This document shows, in pieces, positions 1 to 10,327 of a stretch of 64,000 nt of DNA. A program made the translations under genes and the position numbers. The DNA is from Aphanomyces cochlioides (taxonomy: Eukaryota; Oomycota; Saprolegniomycetes; Saprolegniales; Verrucalvaceae): the NCBI GenBank assembly GCA_019828595.1, contig JAHQRK010000036.1:1-64000 (forward strand), read 5' to 3'. Each line of letters starts with the position of its first letter. Position 1 is the first letter of the stretch. Under the pieces are notes generated by a model that did no database searches, had not been told where the DNA came from, and saw only the letters and a list, made by a program, of their open reading frames with translations.

Positions 1-110
1 CCGGTCATAGCTCAGTTGGTAGAGCGTTTGACTGTAGTGGCAAGTTGTATTGGATTCAGTATGGCTTCTCAGAACCCAAATGGCCACCGGTTCGATTCCG
101 GTTGACCGGA
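1..110 (+). tRNA. tRNA-Tyr (GTA), intron-containing, variant copy
   Basis: The cloverleaf is C1-G72 acceptor stem, D arm GCTC/GAGC, anticodon GTA at 34-36, T arm ACCGG/CCGGT and discriminator A at 110. An intron of about 37 nt (38-74) follows position 37. This copy differs from the other eight: the 3' side of the anticodon stem reads CCAAA instead of TCAAA, giving an A31-C39 mismatch, and the intron carries extra bases. Its downstream spacer also has many single-base insertions. It is either a decayed copy or a poorly polished end of the assembly, since the window begins at tRNA base 1. Confidence 0.85.
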
Positions 111-1018
111 CTCTCTTTTTCACACTTTCATCTCCTTTCCTCTCTTACCTCTTTTTTTTCCACCTCTCTCTTTCATCTTCACGACCTTTACACGTCCCAA
201 CATTTAAGATTCATCACATTTACCTACACATAGAACACAACTACACACGATACAGTCTATTCCAATGCCACACAAACAAATCTACGCGTTTTCACCAGCA
301 TTCACGCGGCATGAGCCATCATTGCTCCGTCTTGTTTATTTCATGTGCAGGACACATTGGATGCACCCCAAAAGACATTACAATCAAGAGGAAATCACAT
401 TCCCTTACATACGTTGTCGTGCCAGTATTTTTGTCGCTCGTCAATCTCTGACAACTCCTCCACGTAGTAGCATAGAAGTGCCATTTTGAAGGTCCAGTGA
501 GCATACATGCCCCACAGCTCCTACGTTTGCCTTTCGGATGTCTGTGACGGACGGTCAGTTCAAATAGTTGGGTCGACGTTTTAAAGTGATGCCCCGCTAA
601 TTCATTTATCTTGAAATGAACAACACGTTATTTAAACATGGTTGCTTCTTGGAGGATAAAACAGTTTATGTTGGTTGTCCAAAATGAACAGCCTCATCTT
701 CCAACCTCCTGAATCGAGGATAATCCCTTTGCAAAAACAAATCGCAACGCACGTTTTGGCTTCAACACAGAGAGAGAGGAGGAAAAAAAGAGTCTACCAA
801 TCGCAACACGCATACATTTCCTGTTCTTGTTGTGTCGTTGTTTTAGTCATCTCATATTTTGGCAAGTCATATATACATTCTCTTTGGGGGGACACAGCAC
901 GAGGATTCATCGTGCTAACTTGGTGCGTGCCGTGTGGCCACGGTGCGGCGTTGGTAATGGAGACTCCTACAACACTGCATGAGGCAGAGCGAAGAGCTTG
1001 GTAAAGGGTAAGAGTGTT
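111..1018. repeat. tRNA array spacer, 3'-truncated copy
   Basis: This is the non-coding spacer of the 1.19-kb tRNA repeat unit. It begins with a pyrimidine-rich tract after the terminator and runs to AGAGTGTT at 1018, where it joins the interior of element A1. The last roughly 190 bp of spacer, the tRNA stub and the 3' tail of A1 are missing here. It lacks the TC insertion seen in spacers to the right of A elements. No gene is recognised. Confidence 0.8.
116..120 (+). terminator. Pol III T-run terminator of tRNA1
   Basis: Five T residues start 6 nt after the discriminator base, the usual RNA polymerase III stop signal on the sense strand. Confidence 0.7.
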
Positions 1019-1192
1019 GAATTGGAAATCAATTTGGCTTTTCGTTTTCTTGATTCGCTTCGACGTTGGGACTTCGATTTCTTCGGTGTTTGTAAAGCTA
1101 ACACGGCGAATATGTCGGATAAAACTGACTCTTGGCATCTGACCCAGGGGATAATACATTTTCATTGTCTTGGATCATACATAGACTTCGGT

Positions 1193-2194
1193 CTATGCAG
1201 CGCTTGTATCGCTTGGCGAGGACCCAGCAAATTCTCCGTCAGGCTCATCCAATATCGCTCTACAGATATCACGAATTGGATCACCCACCGATTGCTTGAG
1301 CAGTTGACGGGAGAATATGGCGTCGTTGTAGTGGAATCCATGTGTGTATGCCAGCTTGAGAAAATCATGCATCTTGGAAGGGGGAATGCCCGCGTCTTGA
1401 GGAACTCCATGGGCCTCTTTGAAACCCGAAATGACTTCTTCGCTGAGCTCAAAATTGGAGACATTCAAATTGGTAGCAACGATTCGGATTGCAGCCGCAA
1501 GACAAGATTTGTCACTGTTGTTGCCAATTTCTAGCCACAGAGGATCCATCGCTCGAAATTCAGCAAGCGTTGGGGCGAGACCAGTGTTCGTGAGGAAGTG
1601 GGCTCCAGCTTGTCGCCATCGTTGGTACATCGCCACGGCTTCTTGACACCCGCTGAGGTCTTTTTCGTCGAACCAGTCTTTGTCGAGTCCATCCGGGCGT
1701 TGAAACTTCCAGTTGACTTGGTATTGAATAGTTGAAATTCGATTTCGCATTGATGCCACTTCGCGGTGGTCATCGATAAACAACACTTCATCGATGTCAT
1801 CATCGTCGGTTGGAATTCGCAGAGTGCGTGGGCGGTTGGTTGGGGCATCAGCCGTTGTCGCATTCGTTTGTGGCCTGGCTGGAACAGAAACATCGTCCAA
1901 TAGATCCATGAGGGATGGTAGCGGAGATCCATTGTCATTGCCCAAGGGGTCAAATTCGCGGGTGCTCGAGTTCAAAATGGACATATCAGGAGTAAATTGG
2001 TGTTCTTCAGTTGTAACTGGACTTGAAGGACGAGTGTCGGATGATTGCGTCATAGGTACAGAAATCTCAACTCCATCCACTCCCTCAAGAGTAATCCCTG
2101 GAGACATCGAGCTCCCCACACCTCGTGTAGTTATGGGTCTCGACGTCTGCGCGGGGAGTACGCTATCGGCAGTGAAAATCGTTGAAGCTTCCAT
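1193..2194 (-). pseudogene. Family A ORF3, copy A1, broken by a 34-bp deletion
   Basis: This corresponds to the 404-aa ORF3 of A3 (30569-31783) but has lost 34 bp near 1229. The loss removes the VTDSTSHCW segment, including the candidate catalytic His, and shifts the frame into an unrelated tail (AGSSPSDTSAA). The chromodomain-like segment and the DKSCLAAAI segment remain. The deletion is flanked by short matching A-rich sequence, consistent with replication slippage. Start taken at the first in-frame ATG (2194). Confidence 0.75.
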
Positions 2195-2407
2195 TGTTGT
2201 TGTCTTGGGTAAAATCAAAAGTGAGTCTTGGAGAATTGTTTTGAGATTCTCACTGAACTTATTCTCAGTTGCGACACTTGAGTCAGGCACGATTTGATTG
2301 GGCAGTGAAATGTTTTGCGCGGATCGTGAGTGATGGTCGCCAGGATTCCCAATCAAAAATTCAGCTGGGATACCAAGTCAAGAATACAGCTGGGGCTTGT
2401 AATCAAA

Positions 2408-5400
2408 TTACTGGTGTTCAACTCGAAAAGACATGGGATATTTTTCGAATAGCTCGTTGTATCCAGCTTGAGAGAAAAGGACTGAGACCGCTTCGATGAT
2501 GTTTCGATAGTCGAAGTCGTCAGGCGAGAGCAAACGAATTGTTCGCCTGATGGAAGCTGTCCAACTGACAAATATAATCTCGTTCCATAGTAAAATCGGT
2601 AGAGGCCTTTTGCCATCGAACTTGGTTGCATTTCTTTGAGTCCATAAGGAGTACGTGATGGAAGCACAAAGGAGGGACCATAATTTGAATAATGCGTCAT
2701 GCAGGTGTTTTCCTCGCGTATTGGTCTTGAAGCGACTGATATTCGTGGTGGTTGCCCAATCAAACTTAACACCATAAGCTCTCCATGCTCGCTCTTGGAA
2801 CATCCAAACTTGATGTACATGATGACATGTATGGAAGGCATGATGAAAAGTCTCAACATCCGAGCAATCTTCATAGACACAACAAATAGCGTCAGGGTTT
2901 TGGATCTGCATATAGGAAAACCTCGAGTTGACGGGTAACATCTTCATGTGCAATCGAAACCATACATCGCCTTGAACAGGTGGAGGTAGATTACACACAG
3001 TACGAATGAGACGGATATACTTTGCTATGTCTTTGTCAGTTCTTGTCGTAGTCTTCATAGGATGTATAGCTTCAGTCTGGCGTGGTAAGCTAAATGCACC
3101 ACGTTTTTCTTGGGCCACGACTCGAAAGGTAAATCAGCATCCTTGATTCTGGCTGTAAACGGATGTTGACAAGTCGGGACATTAGGCAGTGGCGACCCTT
3201 GCCGAATGTCAAACGATCGAACAACTTTGTCGAAGATTCGTGTGAGTTGATTGTAAATGTCGGTTGTGCGGGGCAATGTGGCAAAGTCCATGACTCCGTC
3301 CTGGTTTAGACAAACTTGGGCAGCTGGATTGTTCGACGACATTCGGTTCACGAACATGGTCTCTGTTGGCCAAGCGCCATGTGGGGTCAGGAAATCCTTC
3401 AGGCATCTGAGACCATTTTTGGCCCCGTGGCGGCACCAGAGACGCATGTCTTCATCTTTCACGACATTTGCTAACATCTTAGCAGAGCCGAAGTGCATTG
3501 CGTCGTAGGCTGTGAGCCATACCGGGAGGTTCAGTACCGTGTCGAGATTTGGAGGCACGCCGATTCGCTTACTCATGTCTGTGGCTGACCAATGTTTCCA
3601 AGTATCAAGCCACAGTGGATGGAGCTCGCGAAGCAAAAGCCACTTGGAGCTTGCATTTGGGTAGTATGAAAGAAAATCGAATGGGTGACTGTCTCGGAAT
3701 AACTGATGTATTGTGCGGCTAAATTGTCGCTGTACAAGTTTCTTCCACACCAGGATTTCACCAGGAGAATCGGCAGACATAAAGAGCTGTAAACGAAGAA
3801 GGCGTTGTGTTCGCAGCCTCGATGCAATGTGGGGATTCCCAAGCCTAAAGGCTTGTCGTACTGCCACCTTCTATGGATTGAGGGACGGTAACTCTCATCG
3901 AGCTGGGTCTTGCGGCAAAGTATGAACTTGTTTAACATTTGTTGCCACGTAACGACCATAGCAGGAGGCACAGGTACAACGGCTGTTACATGCCACAACA
4001 TAGATAGCAACATCGTGGAGGCAATAAGCTTTCGGCCCTGCAATGTCCTTGCTCGTTTACCCCATAGTTGAAAGGACGAGATGAATTTGTCGTTGAGTTT
4101 TTGAAGTTGGGAGTCAGCCGAAAGTCGATGGCCAAAGAGAATACCAAGATATTTCGTACACTGACCAGTTGGTACGATATTGAGCAAACCATCTGCTTCG
4201 ATGTCTTCTTGATCGAGATGGTCGTTGAGAACCAAGGTCATGCACTTGGAACGATTCAGACGGGCCCCTGAAGCCGTGCAAAACTCTTCCACAATTGCCA
4301 TTTGCTCCACAGCAGATTGCAGCGAGTTTGATAACAACGTCGAGTCGTCGGCAAAGAATATACTCGTAATAACTGAGTCGTGGGGAGAGCGATTCCAAGA
4401 TGTGGGGACGCTCGGAGCATCTCACCAAGAGGTTCTAGGTATAGGACGAACAGTAGGCATGATAAAGGACAGCCTTGTTTGACGCCTCGGGTAGGTCGGA
4501 TCTTAGGGCCAAGCTCGCCATTGAAGATGATCTGGACCAAAGGTGAGTCGTACAAAAGAGCTACCCACGCAATGAAACCATCACCAGTGTTGACTTCTCT
4601 CAGCACATCAAGCATAAATTCTCGATCCACCATGTCGTACGCTTTCGAAAAGTCAAGGAATGTTGCATAGTAGTCGTGATCTTCGTTGGTGCAAAACGTT
4701 TGCAAAGTTTGCACAAGCAGGACGTGGTCATGCAGCCGTCGTCCTGGGACAAAGCCAGCTTGACTTGGGTGAATGAGATGAGGAGCTACTGTAGCCAGGC
4801 GATAAGCGAGGGCACGGGATAGTATCTTCACCTCCACTGACATGAGTGCAATAGGTCGGTAGTTTCCAGGATCGCCTCGATCACCAGCTTTGAAGAGCAG
4901 AGCCACAGCACTACGCCTTTGTTGAAGGAGTAGTTTACCGTGGTGGTGAAGTTGGTAGTTGAAGACCCTGACCAGGATTTTCAGAAAGCCTCGGGGTGCT
5001 ACTTGGAAGAAGGCCGCTGGCCATCCATCAGGACCAGGAGACTTGTTTGGACTCATTGTCTTGAGAGCACTACACAGCTCGGCTGCTGTGATAGGTCTGT
5101 CTAGCTCCTCGCGTTGCTCATCATTGAGTTTGCGGGAGATAAACCGTATGACAGCCCTCCGCCTCGCCCGGTTTAGCCGAGGTTGTTCGCCACGAGTGGT
5201 AGTCATTATTGCCTTCCAATGGGCAGTGAATCTCTCTTTGATAGTGGTAGGATCAGACACGGGAATGCCATCGACGTTGACCGTCGTGATAGGAACCTTG
5301 AGTCCTTGTGGCCTTCGAAAGAAGTGGCTCGTACCGCGTTCGTTGATATTTGCATGAAAATCGAATTGCTGATCCATGCGGTATTGGCGATATTCGATTC

Positions 5401-6517
5401 TTGCGTTTTCCAGCGCCAACCGAGTAGCATCAACGGCAGCCTCGTCGAGCAAGCCAGCTTCGTATGATCGTTGTGCAGATATATGTCTCAGTTTTAGGCT
5501 TTTGAGCTCGTGTTGCATGGATTGGAGGTGGTGGCGATGACATTGTTGTAAACGTCGTTTGATTCGCTTAAGCCACCCATACCAGACGGCTCCCATGTTT
5601 GTCGATTCGTCCGCACGCATCTCAGAGAGGAGGTGTGATGCCTCTTCTCGTATGGCTTTGATGACGAGCGGGTCTTTGAGTAGCTCTCTCGGCAGCCTCC
5701 AGTAGCCACGGGTCGTGGGTGTATGACTTGTAGAGAGAACGACAGTGTGCTCCAAGTGATCTCCGGCAAAGCTGTTAGTGGCATATTTTGAGCTTTGGTA
5801 GGATTGGGCAACTAAATCTTGGTCAATGAACCAGTAGTCCAGACGATTGCTTCGTCCTGGACCGCTTGCCAGTCTTTCGTGAGGGTGGTGTAGGCGCCAC
5901 GCGTCGATGACTCCTAGTTGTGACAGCCAGGCAAGACATTCGACTTTTCCAAAGGTGTGATCTTGCCGTGGTTTGGAAGCATCGAGGTGTTCGTTGACAG
6001 GAAGGTTAAAATCTCCCCCAACCAGGTGTACACTGTTAGCTTCAAAAGCGCGAGGGAGACTGTCAAAGAAACTAGCCCGATGTTGAGGGGTAACTGGCGC
6101 GTAAATGTTGTGGATGTAGACTGGGGTTTCATCCCAGTACGTTTTGATCACAATATAACGGCCAGGGATATCGTGTTGTGATAAGTGCACCAGGCTTGAG
6201 AATCCAGGCATCGATTCGTGAAAGTATGATGCAACGCCACATCGACGGTTGTTCAAATTGTCCGTGCGGGTTGTTCGTAAGTCGTTGGTAAAAAGTTTGT
6301 ACTTGCTAACACCCACTTCGTTGTCGAGGTGAGTGTGGAAAGTGTCAAGATGTTTTGCGTTGTTGAGTTTCGTTTCTTGAAAGAGAACAGCTTGTGTCGG
6401 TTTCCGAAGACGCCGTGCAACAAGATGTCCGTTTTCTTTCAGCCCATTGAGGTTGCTCGTCGTCACTTCAAGTATGGGGAGCTTGACAAAATGACCAGCC
6501 GCGACCACTTTAGCCAC
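2408..6517 (-). pseudogene. Family A ORF2 (APE endonuclease-RT), copy A1, multiply frameshifted
   Basis: The first frame (4256-6517) holds the endonuclease and RT motifs up to QGCPLSC. The remainder lies in three further frame segments (3573-4337, 3055-3867, 2408-3118). Breaks lie near 4380 (shared by all A copies, just before FADD), near 3830 (G4 where A3 has G5) and near 3080 (CTGGCG where A3 has a run of six Gs). A pair of compensating indels near 4980 changes APEAFSE to APRGFLK without breaking the frame. The last two breaks are private to A1 or homopolymer-length changes. As read, the gene cannot make a full protein. Confidence 0.85.
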
Positions 6518-8975
6518 GGGAAGCGATCGTTGTGAGATCCGCTAGGTCGCCGTGAATTAAAGTAGGTTCGCTTGGGTGAAACATGACTTGATTGTGGAGA
6601 GTGATATCCAAATCGTTGCTTTCGTGTAGTTGAAGGATTTTTGTCATGATGTGACACATCGATTCTCCGTCGCCAGTGTACATGAATTCCATTCTGTTCC
6701 ATATGTGGAGGCCAAGGTCGGTGTACATCAGGAGTGACATGAGCGTTTCGGAGGATAGACTGCGTTTACCAAGGCGAGAGGGTAACGCTGTCACTGGACT
6801 TTTTGTTGAGGCCAAAATTGCCGCATCGCTATTGAAATATAGTGGAGCATGAACTGCCATCAATACTTCTGCAATGGCCAGCACTTCTTCGACTTCAACT
6901 CTGTTGAGGACGATGTCATCATCGGTGATGATTGCCTCGATGAGTGGGAGGTTGTTGACCATCTTCTGGTCACTGAACACCGAGATCACGTGGTCGTGAG
7001 TGATTGGAGTGCCGAATGTTGCCTCGTAGAGCTGACCAAAAGATTTTGTGCCACCACCAGACGCTCTTAGCCAACGATTAAGCAGTCGAAGACGAACAAA
7101 GTATTCGAAGCTGTCACGATTGGAGACAAAAATTTGGTGCAGTTGCAGTCCAAATTCGATTGGCGCACGTTCTAGATGGATGCAGATCGTGTCAACACGC
7201 CCGTCCGTAATCAATTTCAATAAGTTGAAGGAATCGTGCGCTAACGCTTCCTTAACTTGGGCCGGGATATGTTGTGGTGCGTTTTGAGCCTTGGTGTCAA
7301 GGTCGTTGAGCTCGGCAAGTATGGCATCGAGAGACTTCTCAAACCTTTGGATTGAGCCCTCGTGGGGTTTGATCCCGCTAATGAACTCTTCAGCGGCAAC
7401 GTGCACCTTGTCACCAGATTTGAGTGTCAGCTTTGGAACAATTACTTTGACAGTGGTGTTGCCAACTGTCGTTTCGTGTTCCTCGGGCTCAACATTAGCG
7501 CGTTCGTCCAGAGCCGCAAACATGTTCGGGGAGATCCAAGGACGATCAGGAGCTGGGATTGAGCCAGCGGAGATTGGGGTTTTCTTTCTTTTGCCTGTAG
7601 TTTGAACTTCAGTCCATTCCTTGTTGCTGTCTCGGGTCGTTTTCTGCCGTTTGGCAGTGGATGTCGAGACAGCGGCGTCTCCCCGTGGGCGGTGAGGGGT
7701 TGCGTGAAGTCCATGTTGGGTGGCGATTACATCGAGGTCAAGGCGCGCGAGCTTCTTGTCACGGTAAAACCATCCTTGACCAAACACGCGGAGGCACCGA
7801 CCCTTGAAAATGAATTCTTCAATTGATCGACCGTCATTGTGCATAGATTCGGGTATAGCTGTCCCTTCAAAATACAAGCGATAACGAGAGCTAGCCAAGC
7901 CAGTCGTCGAGGAAACTGTGGAGTATGAGCCCCACAAAAAGCGCGGCTCAAGCTTTGACATGATGCTGAACATGAGACGTTCTTCATCCTGTCCTTGGAG
8001 ACCAGATGGGATATCGATGAAATATCCATCAAGTATATGGGGCTCAGTCATGACAAATCTCTGAGAGCTGCCATCCTTTGCCACTTGGATCTTGAGAGAG
8101 ACTCCACGCAGCTTTTTAAGAGCATCTTCAGAGGCTATGCCCCACTTGAGAAGACGATTGGAGACATCTTTCTCGCACTTGATGACATCGACAAATGCAT
8201 CGTCCAAATCAAGCGCTTGGTTGTCAAACAATAGAGATGTCATTGCCTTGGAGATGTCGATGTATTTGGTGTATTGGCCAGTGGACATTTGTAGCCAGCC
8301 AACAACATCTCTGGGGGAATGTTTTTGGATGGGCAAAGTGTCGTCAAACGTGAGAGATCCTGTCGCGCGTTTTTGCAACAAGGACGCCAGCTCGGCCATA
8401 GTTGGTCGATAATGGCCGACGTCACTGTTCCGCTGAGCCTTGGCAGATTTAGCTCTCTGCTTGGCTTGGAATTCCCACACGCATTCGTTTGGCTTTTTGG
8501 TCGAGGTGTTCGACTCGGGTGGTATTGGCACGGAGCGTGTTGTAGCAGGAGGCGAGGCATCGATTTGAGCTTCAGGCTCCATTTCCACATCAACATTGGT
8601 GTCGCGAATCGATTGGTCTTCAGAGCGCGGCTCCAGCTCAGTGGCTTGAGTAATCGGTGGGGTATGTGGTTGGTTGTTGTTGGAGATATCCTCTATGTCT
8701 TCATCAGGCATCGGAGAAACATTATCCTTGTTGACAGTTTTGTCGCTGGTACGAGCGCTTGGTAATGGCACGCGACCACCGAGTGTAGCAAGACGTATGG
8801 GCGGTTGAGCAGCAGGCGGAGTTTTGTCGATGATTGAGTCAGGTTCATCGTCATCATCATCGTCAACAATCACCTCCATGATACTAGAAGCGTCCGAGGT
8901 ATTGCGAAAGGGAGAGGCAGAAAAAGCTGAGGGCTTGTGTGCATGAGCACGGCTGGAAGAGCGGGTAGTCGCCAT
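6510..8975 (-). CDS. Family A ORF1 protein, copy A1 (821 aa)
   Basis: This is the first ORF of the element and probably its nucleic-acid-binding particle protein; that role is inferred from position. Residues 1-165 are Ser/Pro-rich and acidic, with a run of six Asp near 38-43. Residues about 167-425 are strongly conserved with family B ORF1, including the stretches LTFDDTLPIQKHS, RYRLYFEGT and RCLRVFGQGW. A basic, NLS-like stretch (KRQK, GKRKKT) lies at about 442-466, then a second conserved block from PWISPNMFAALDE (about 479) to the end. No CCHC zinc knuckle is visible. The start is the ATG at 8975 with A at -3 and G at +4, about 50 nt from the element end. The stop overlaps the start of ORF2 by 8 nt. 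The frame is intact in all four A copies. Confidence 0.85.
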   Translation of the reverse strand: MATTRSSSRAHAHKPSAFSASPFRNTSDASSIMEVIVDDDDDDEPDSIIDKTPPAAQPPIRLATLGGRVPLPSARTSDKTVNKDNVSPMPDEDIEDISNNNQPHTPPITQATELEPRSEDQSIRDTNVDVEMEPEAQIDASPPATTRSVPIPPESNTSTKKPNECVWEFQAKQRAKSAKAQRNSDVGHYRPTMAELASLLQKRATGSLTFDDTLPIQKHSPRDVVGWLQMSTGQYTKYIDISKAMTSLLFDNQALDLDDAFVDVIKCEKDVSNRLLKWGIASEDALKKLRGVSLKIQVAKDGSSQRFVMTEPHILDGYFIDIPSGLQGQDEERLMFSIMSKLEPRFLWGSYSTVSSTTGLASSRYRLYFEGTAIPESMHNDGRSIEEFIFKGRCLRVFGQGWFYRDKKLARLDLDVIATQHGLHATPHRPRGDAAVSTSTAKRQKTTRDSNKEWTEVQTTGKRKKTPISAGSIPAPDRPWISPNMFAALDERANVEPEEHETTVGNTTVKVIVPKLTLKSGDKVHVAAEEFISGIKPHEGSIQRFEKSLDAILAELNDLDTKAQNAPQHIPAQVKEALAHDSFNLLKLITDGRVDTICIHLERAPIEFGLQLHQIFVSNRDSFEYFVRLRLLNRWLRASGGGTKSFGQLYEATFGTPITHDHVISVFSDQKMVNNLPLIEAIITDDDIVLNRVEVEEVLAIAEVLMAVHAPLYFNSDAAILASTKSPVTALPSRLGKRSLSSETLMSLLMYTDLGLHIWNRMEFMYTGDGESMCHIMTKILQLHESNDLDITLHNQVMFHPSEPTLIHGDLADLTTIASRG

Positions 8976-9025
8976 GTTGTCAGTTTTGGACAGTGGTACT
9001 GCGGGTAGCTGGCAAATTGGAAACT

Positions 9026-9133
9026 CCGGTCATAGCTCAGTTGGTAGAGCGTTTGACTGTAGTGGAAAGTTGTATTGGATTCAGTATGGCTTCAGAAATC
9101 AAATGGCCACCGGTTCGATTCCGGTTGACCGGA
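9026..9133 (+). tRNA. tRNA-Tyr (GTA), intron-containing (tRNA2)
   Basis: This is the standard copy. Exon 1 is 9026-9062 (acceptor CCGGTCA, D arm, anticodon stem TTTGA, loop with GTA at 9059-9061). The intron is 9063-9097 (35 nt). Exon 2 is 9098-9133 (stem TCAAA, T arm ACCGG-TTCGATT-CCGGT, acceptor TGACCGG, discriminator A). The spliced tRNA is 73 nt with all stems paired. C1-G72 and anticodon GTA are eukaryotic tRNA-Tyr features. The A box (TAGCTCAGTTGG) and B box (GGTTCGATTCC) are intact, so RNA polymerase III should transcribe it although its 5' flank is the 5' end of A1. Confidence 0.95.
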
Positions 9134-10219
9134 CTCTCTTTTTCACACTTTCATCTCCTTTCCTTCTCTTACCCTCTTTTTTCCACCTCTCTCTTCATCT
9201 TCACGACCTTTACACGTCCCAACATTTAGATTCATCACATTTACCTACACATACAACAACTACACACGATACAGTCTATTCCAATGCCACACAAATCAAA
9301 TCTACGCGTTTTCACCAGCATTCACGCGGCATGAGCCATCATTGCTCTGTCTTGTTTATTTCATGTGCAGGACACATTGGATGCACCCCAAAAGACATTA
9401 CAATCAAGAGGAATCACATTCCCTTACATACGTTGTCGTGCCAGTATTTTTGTCGCTCGTCAATCTCTGACAAAAACTCCTCCACGTAGTAGCATAGAAG
9501 TGCCATTTTGAAGGTCCAGTGAGCATACATGCCCCACAGCTCCTACGTTTGCCTTTCGGATGTCTGTGACGGCTCAGTTCAAAGTAGTTCGGGGTTGACG
9601 TTTTAAGTGATGCCTCGCTAATTCATTGATCGAAATGAACAACACGTTATTTAAACATGGTTGCTTCTTGGAGGATAAAACAGTTTATGTTGGTTGTCCA
9701 AAATGAACAGCCTCATACTTTCCAACCTCTGAATTGAGGTATAATCCCTTTGCAAAAACAAATCGCAACGACGTTTGGCTTCAACACAGAGAGAGGAGGA
9801 AAAGAGTCTACCAATCGCACACGCATACATTCCGTTCTTGTTGTGTCGTTGTTTTAGTCACTCATATTTTGGCAAGTCATATATACATTCTTTTTGGGGG
9901 ACACAGCACGAGGATTCATCGTGCTAACTTGGTGCGTGCTGTGTGGCCACGGTGCGACGTTGGTACGGAGACTTCTCTACAACACTGCATGAGGCAGAGC
10001 GAAGAGCTTGGTAAAGGGTAAGAGTGTTTGTAAATAAGAAGGTGGATGGAATGCGATGTTGTAGATGAAATGGCAGAGACGAGTCTCTGAAAATGGGCTG
10101 GAAGATAGTGAGGACTATAAGAATACAGGGTGTAGGATGTGGTTGATGATGCCAGTTGGTAGTGTATGTAGATGACTAAAATAGTGTGTGAAAGGTCGGT
10201 GGCTGGAGGACGTATGTGT
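9134..10219. repeat. tRNA array spacer, type alpha
   Basis: This is the spacer between tRNA2 and tRNA3. It carries the TC insertion (CACAAATCAAATC near 9292) and G in the sequence GTGTGTGAAAGG near 10190. This combination is found in every spacer lying directly right of an A element. It contains a perfect 7-bp stem, 7-nt loop inverted repeat (AGCACGA/TCGTGCT, 9905-9925) and a short palindrome (AGAGACGAGTCTCT). No coding or RNA gene is recognised. Confidence 0.85.
9139..9143 (+). terminator. Pol III T-run terminator of tRNA2
   Basis: TTTTT lies 5 nt after the tRNA 3' end. Confidence 0.7.
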
Positions 10220-10327
10220 CCGGTCATAGCTCAGTTGGTAGAGCGTTTGACTGTAGTGGAAAGTTGTATTGGATTCAGTATGGCTTCAGAAATCAAATGG
10301 CCACCGGTTCGATTCCGGTTGACCGGA
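10220..10327 (+). tRNA. tRNA-Tyr (GTA), intron-containing (tRNA3)
   Basis: The sequence is identical in layout to the copy at 9026-9133, and the intron occupies 10257-10291. This is one of only two copies in the window (with tRNA4) whose natural 5' flank (GACGTATGTGT) is kept, so tRNA3-spacer-tRNA4 shows the uninvaded array unit. Start-to-start distance to tRNA4 is 1192 bp. Confidence 0.95.

Larger units (their letters stand above)
1019..9025 (-). mobile_element. Family A non-LTR retrotransposon, copy A1 (3'-truncated)
   Basis: This L1/Tx1-type retrotransposon lies antisense to the tRNA genes, with its 5' end at 9025 directly against tRNA2. Order on the element strand: short 5' UTR, ORF1, ORF2 (endonuclease plus reverse transcriptase), ORF3. 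Compared with A2-A4 it lacks the terminal roughly 85 bp of the 3' end together with the left 14-bp target duplication. It also carries extra small deletions in ORF2 and ORF3, so it is the most decayed A copy. The 5' terminus has one G fewer than the other copies. Confidence 0.9.

Noticed and set aside
1794..2297. Plus-strand 167-codon frame opposite ORF3
   Set aside because: It is a shadow of the coding strand, with no domain or independent support.
6510..8975. CCHC zinc knuckles in ORF1
   Set aside because: No C-x2-C-x4-H-x4-C pattern is present in either family's ORF1.
8974..9489. Plus-strand open frames reading through the tRNA and the pyrimidine tract (HSSVGRAFDCSGKLYWIQYG...)
   Set aside because: The reading frame is the tRNA gene itself; this is a well-known false protein made by translating a tRNA.
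10130..10200. Possible C/D-box snoRNA in the spacer (TTGATGATG near 10144)
   Set aside because: No matching downstream D box (CTGA) at a suitable distance and no terminal stem.
9916..10227. A 103-codon open frame on the minus strand (MTGHIRPPATD...), repeated in every spacer
   Set aside because: It begins inside the tRNA sequence antisense and has a low-complexity Ser/Thr/Tyr/His composition. It recurs only because the spacer is duplicated; near-identical copies give no evidence of selection.
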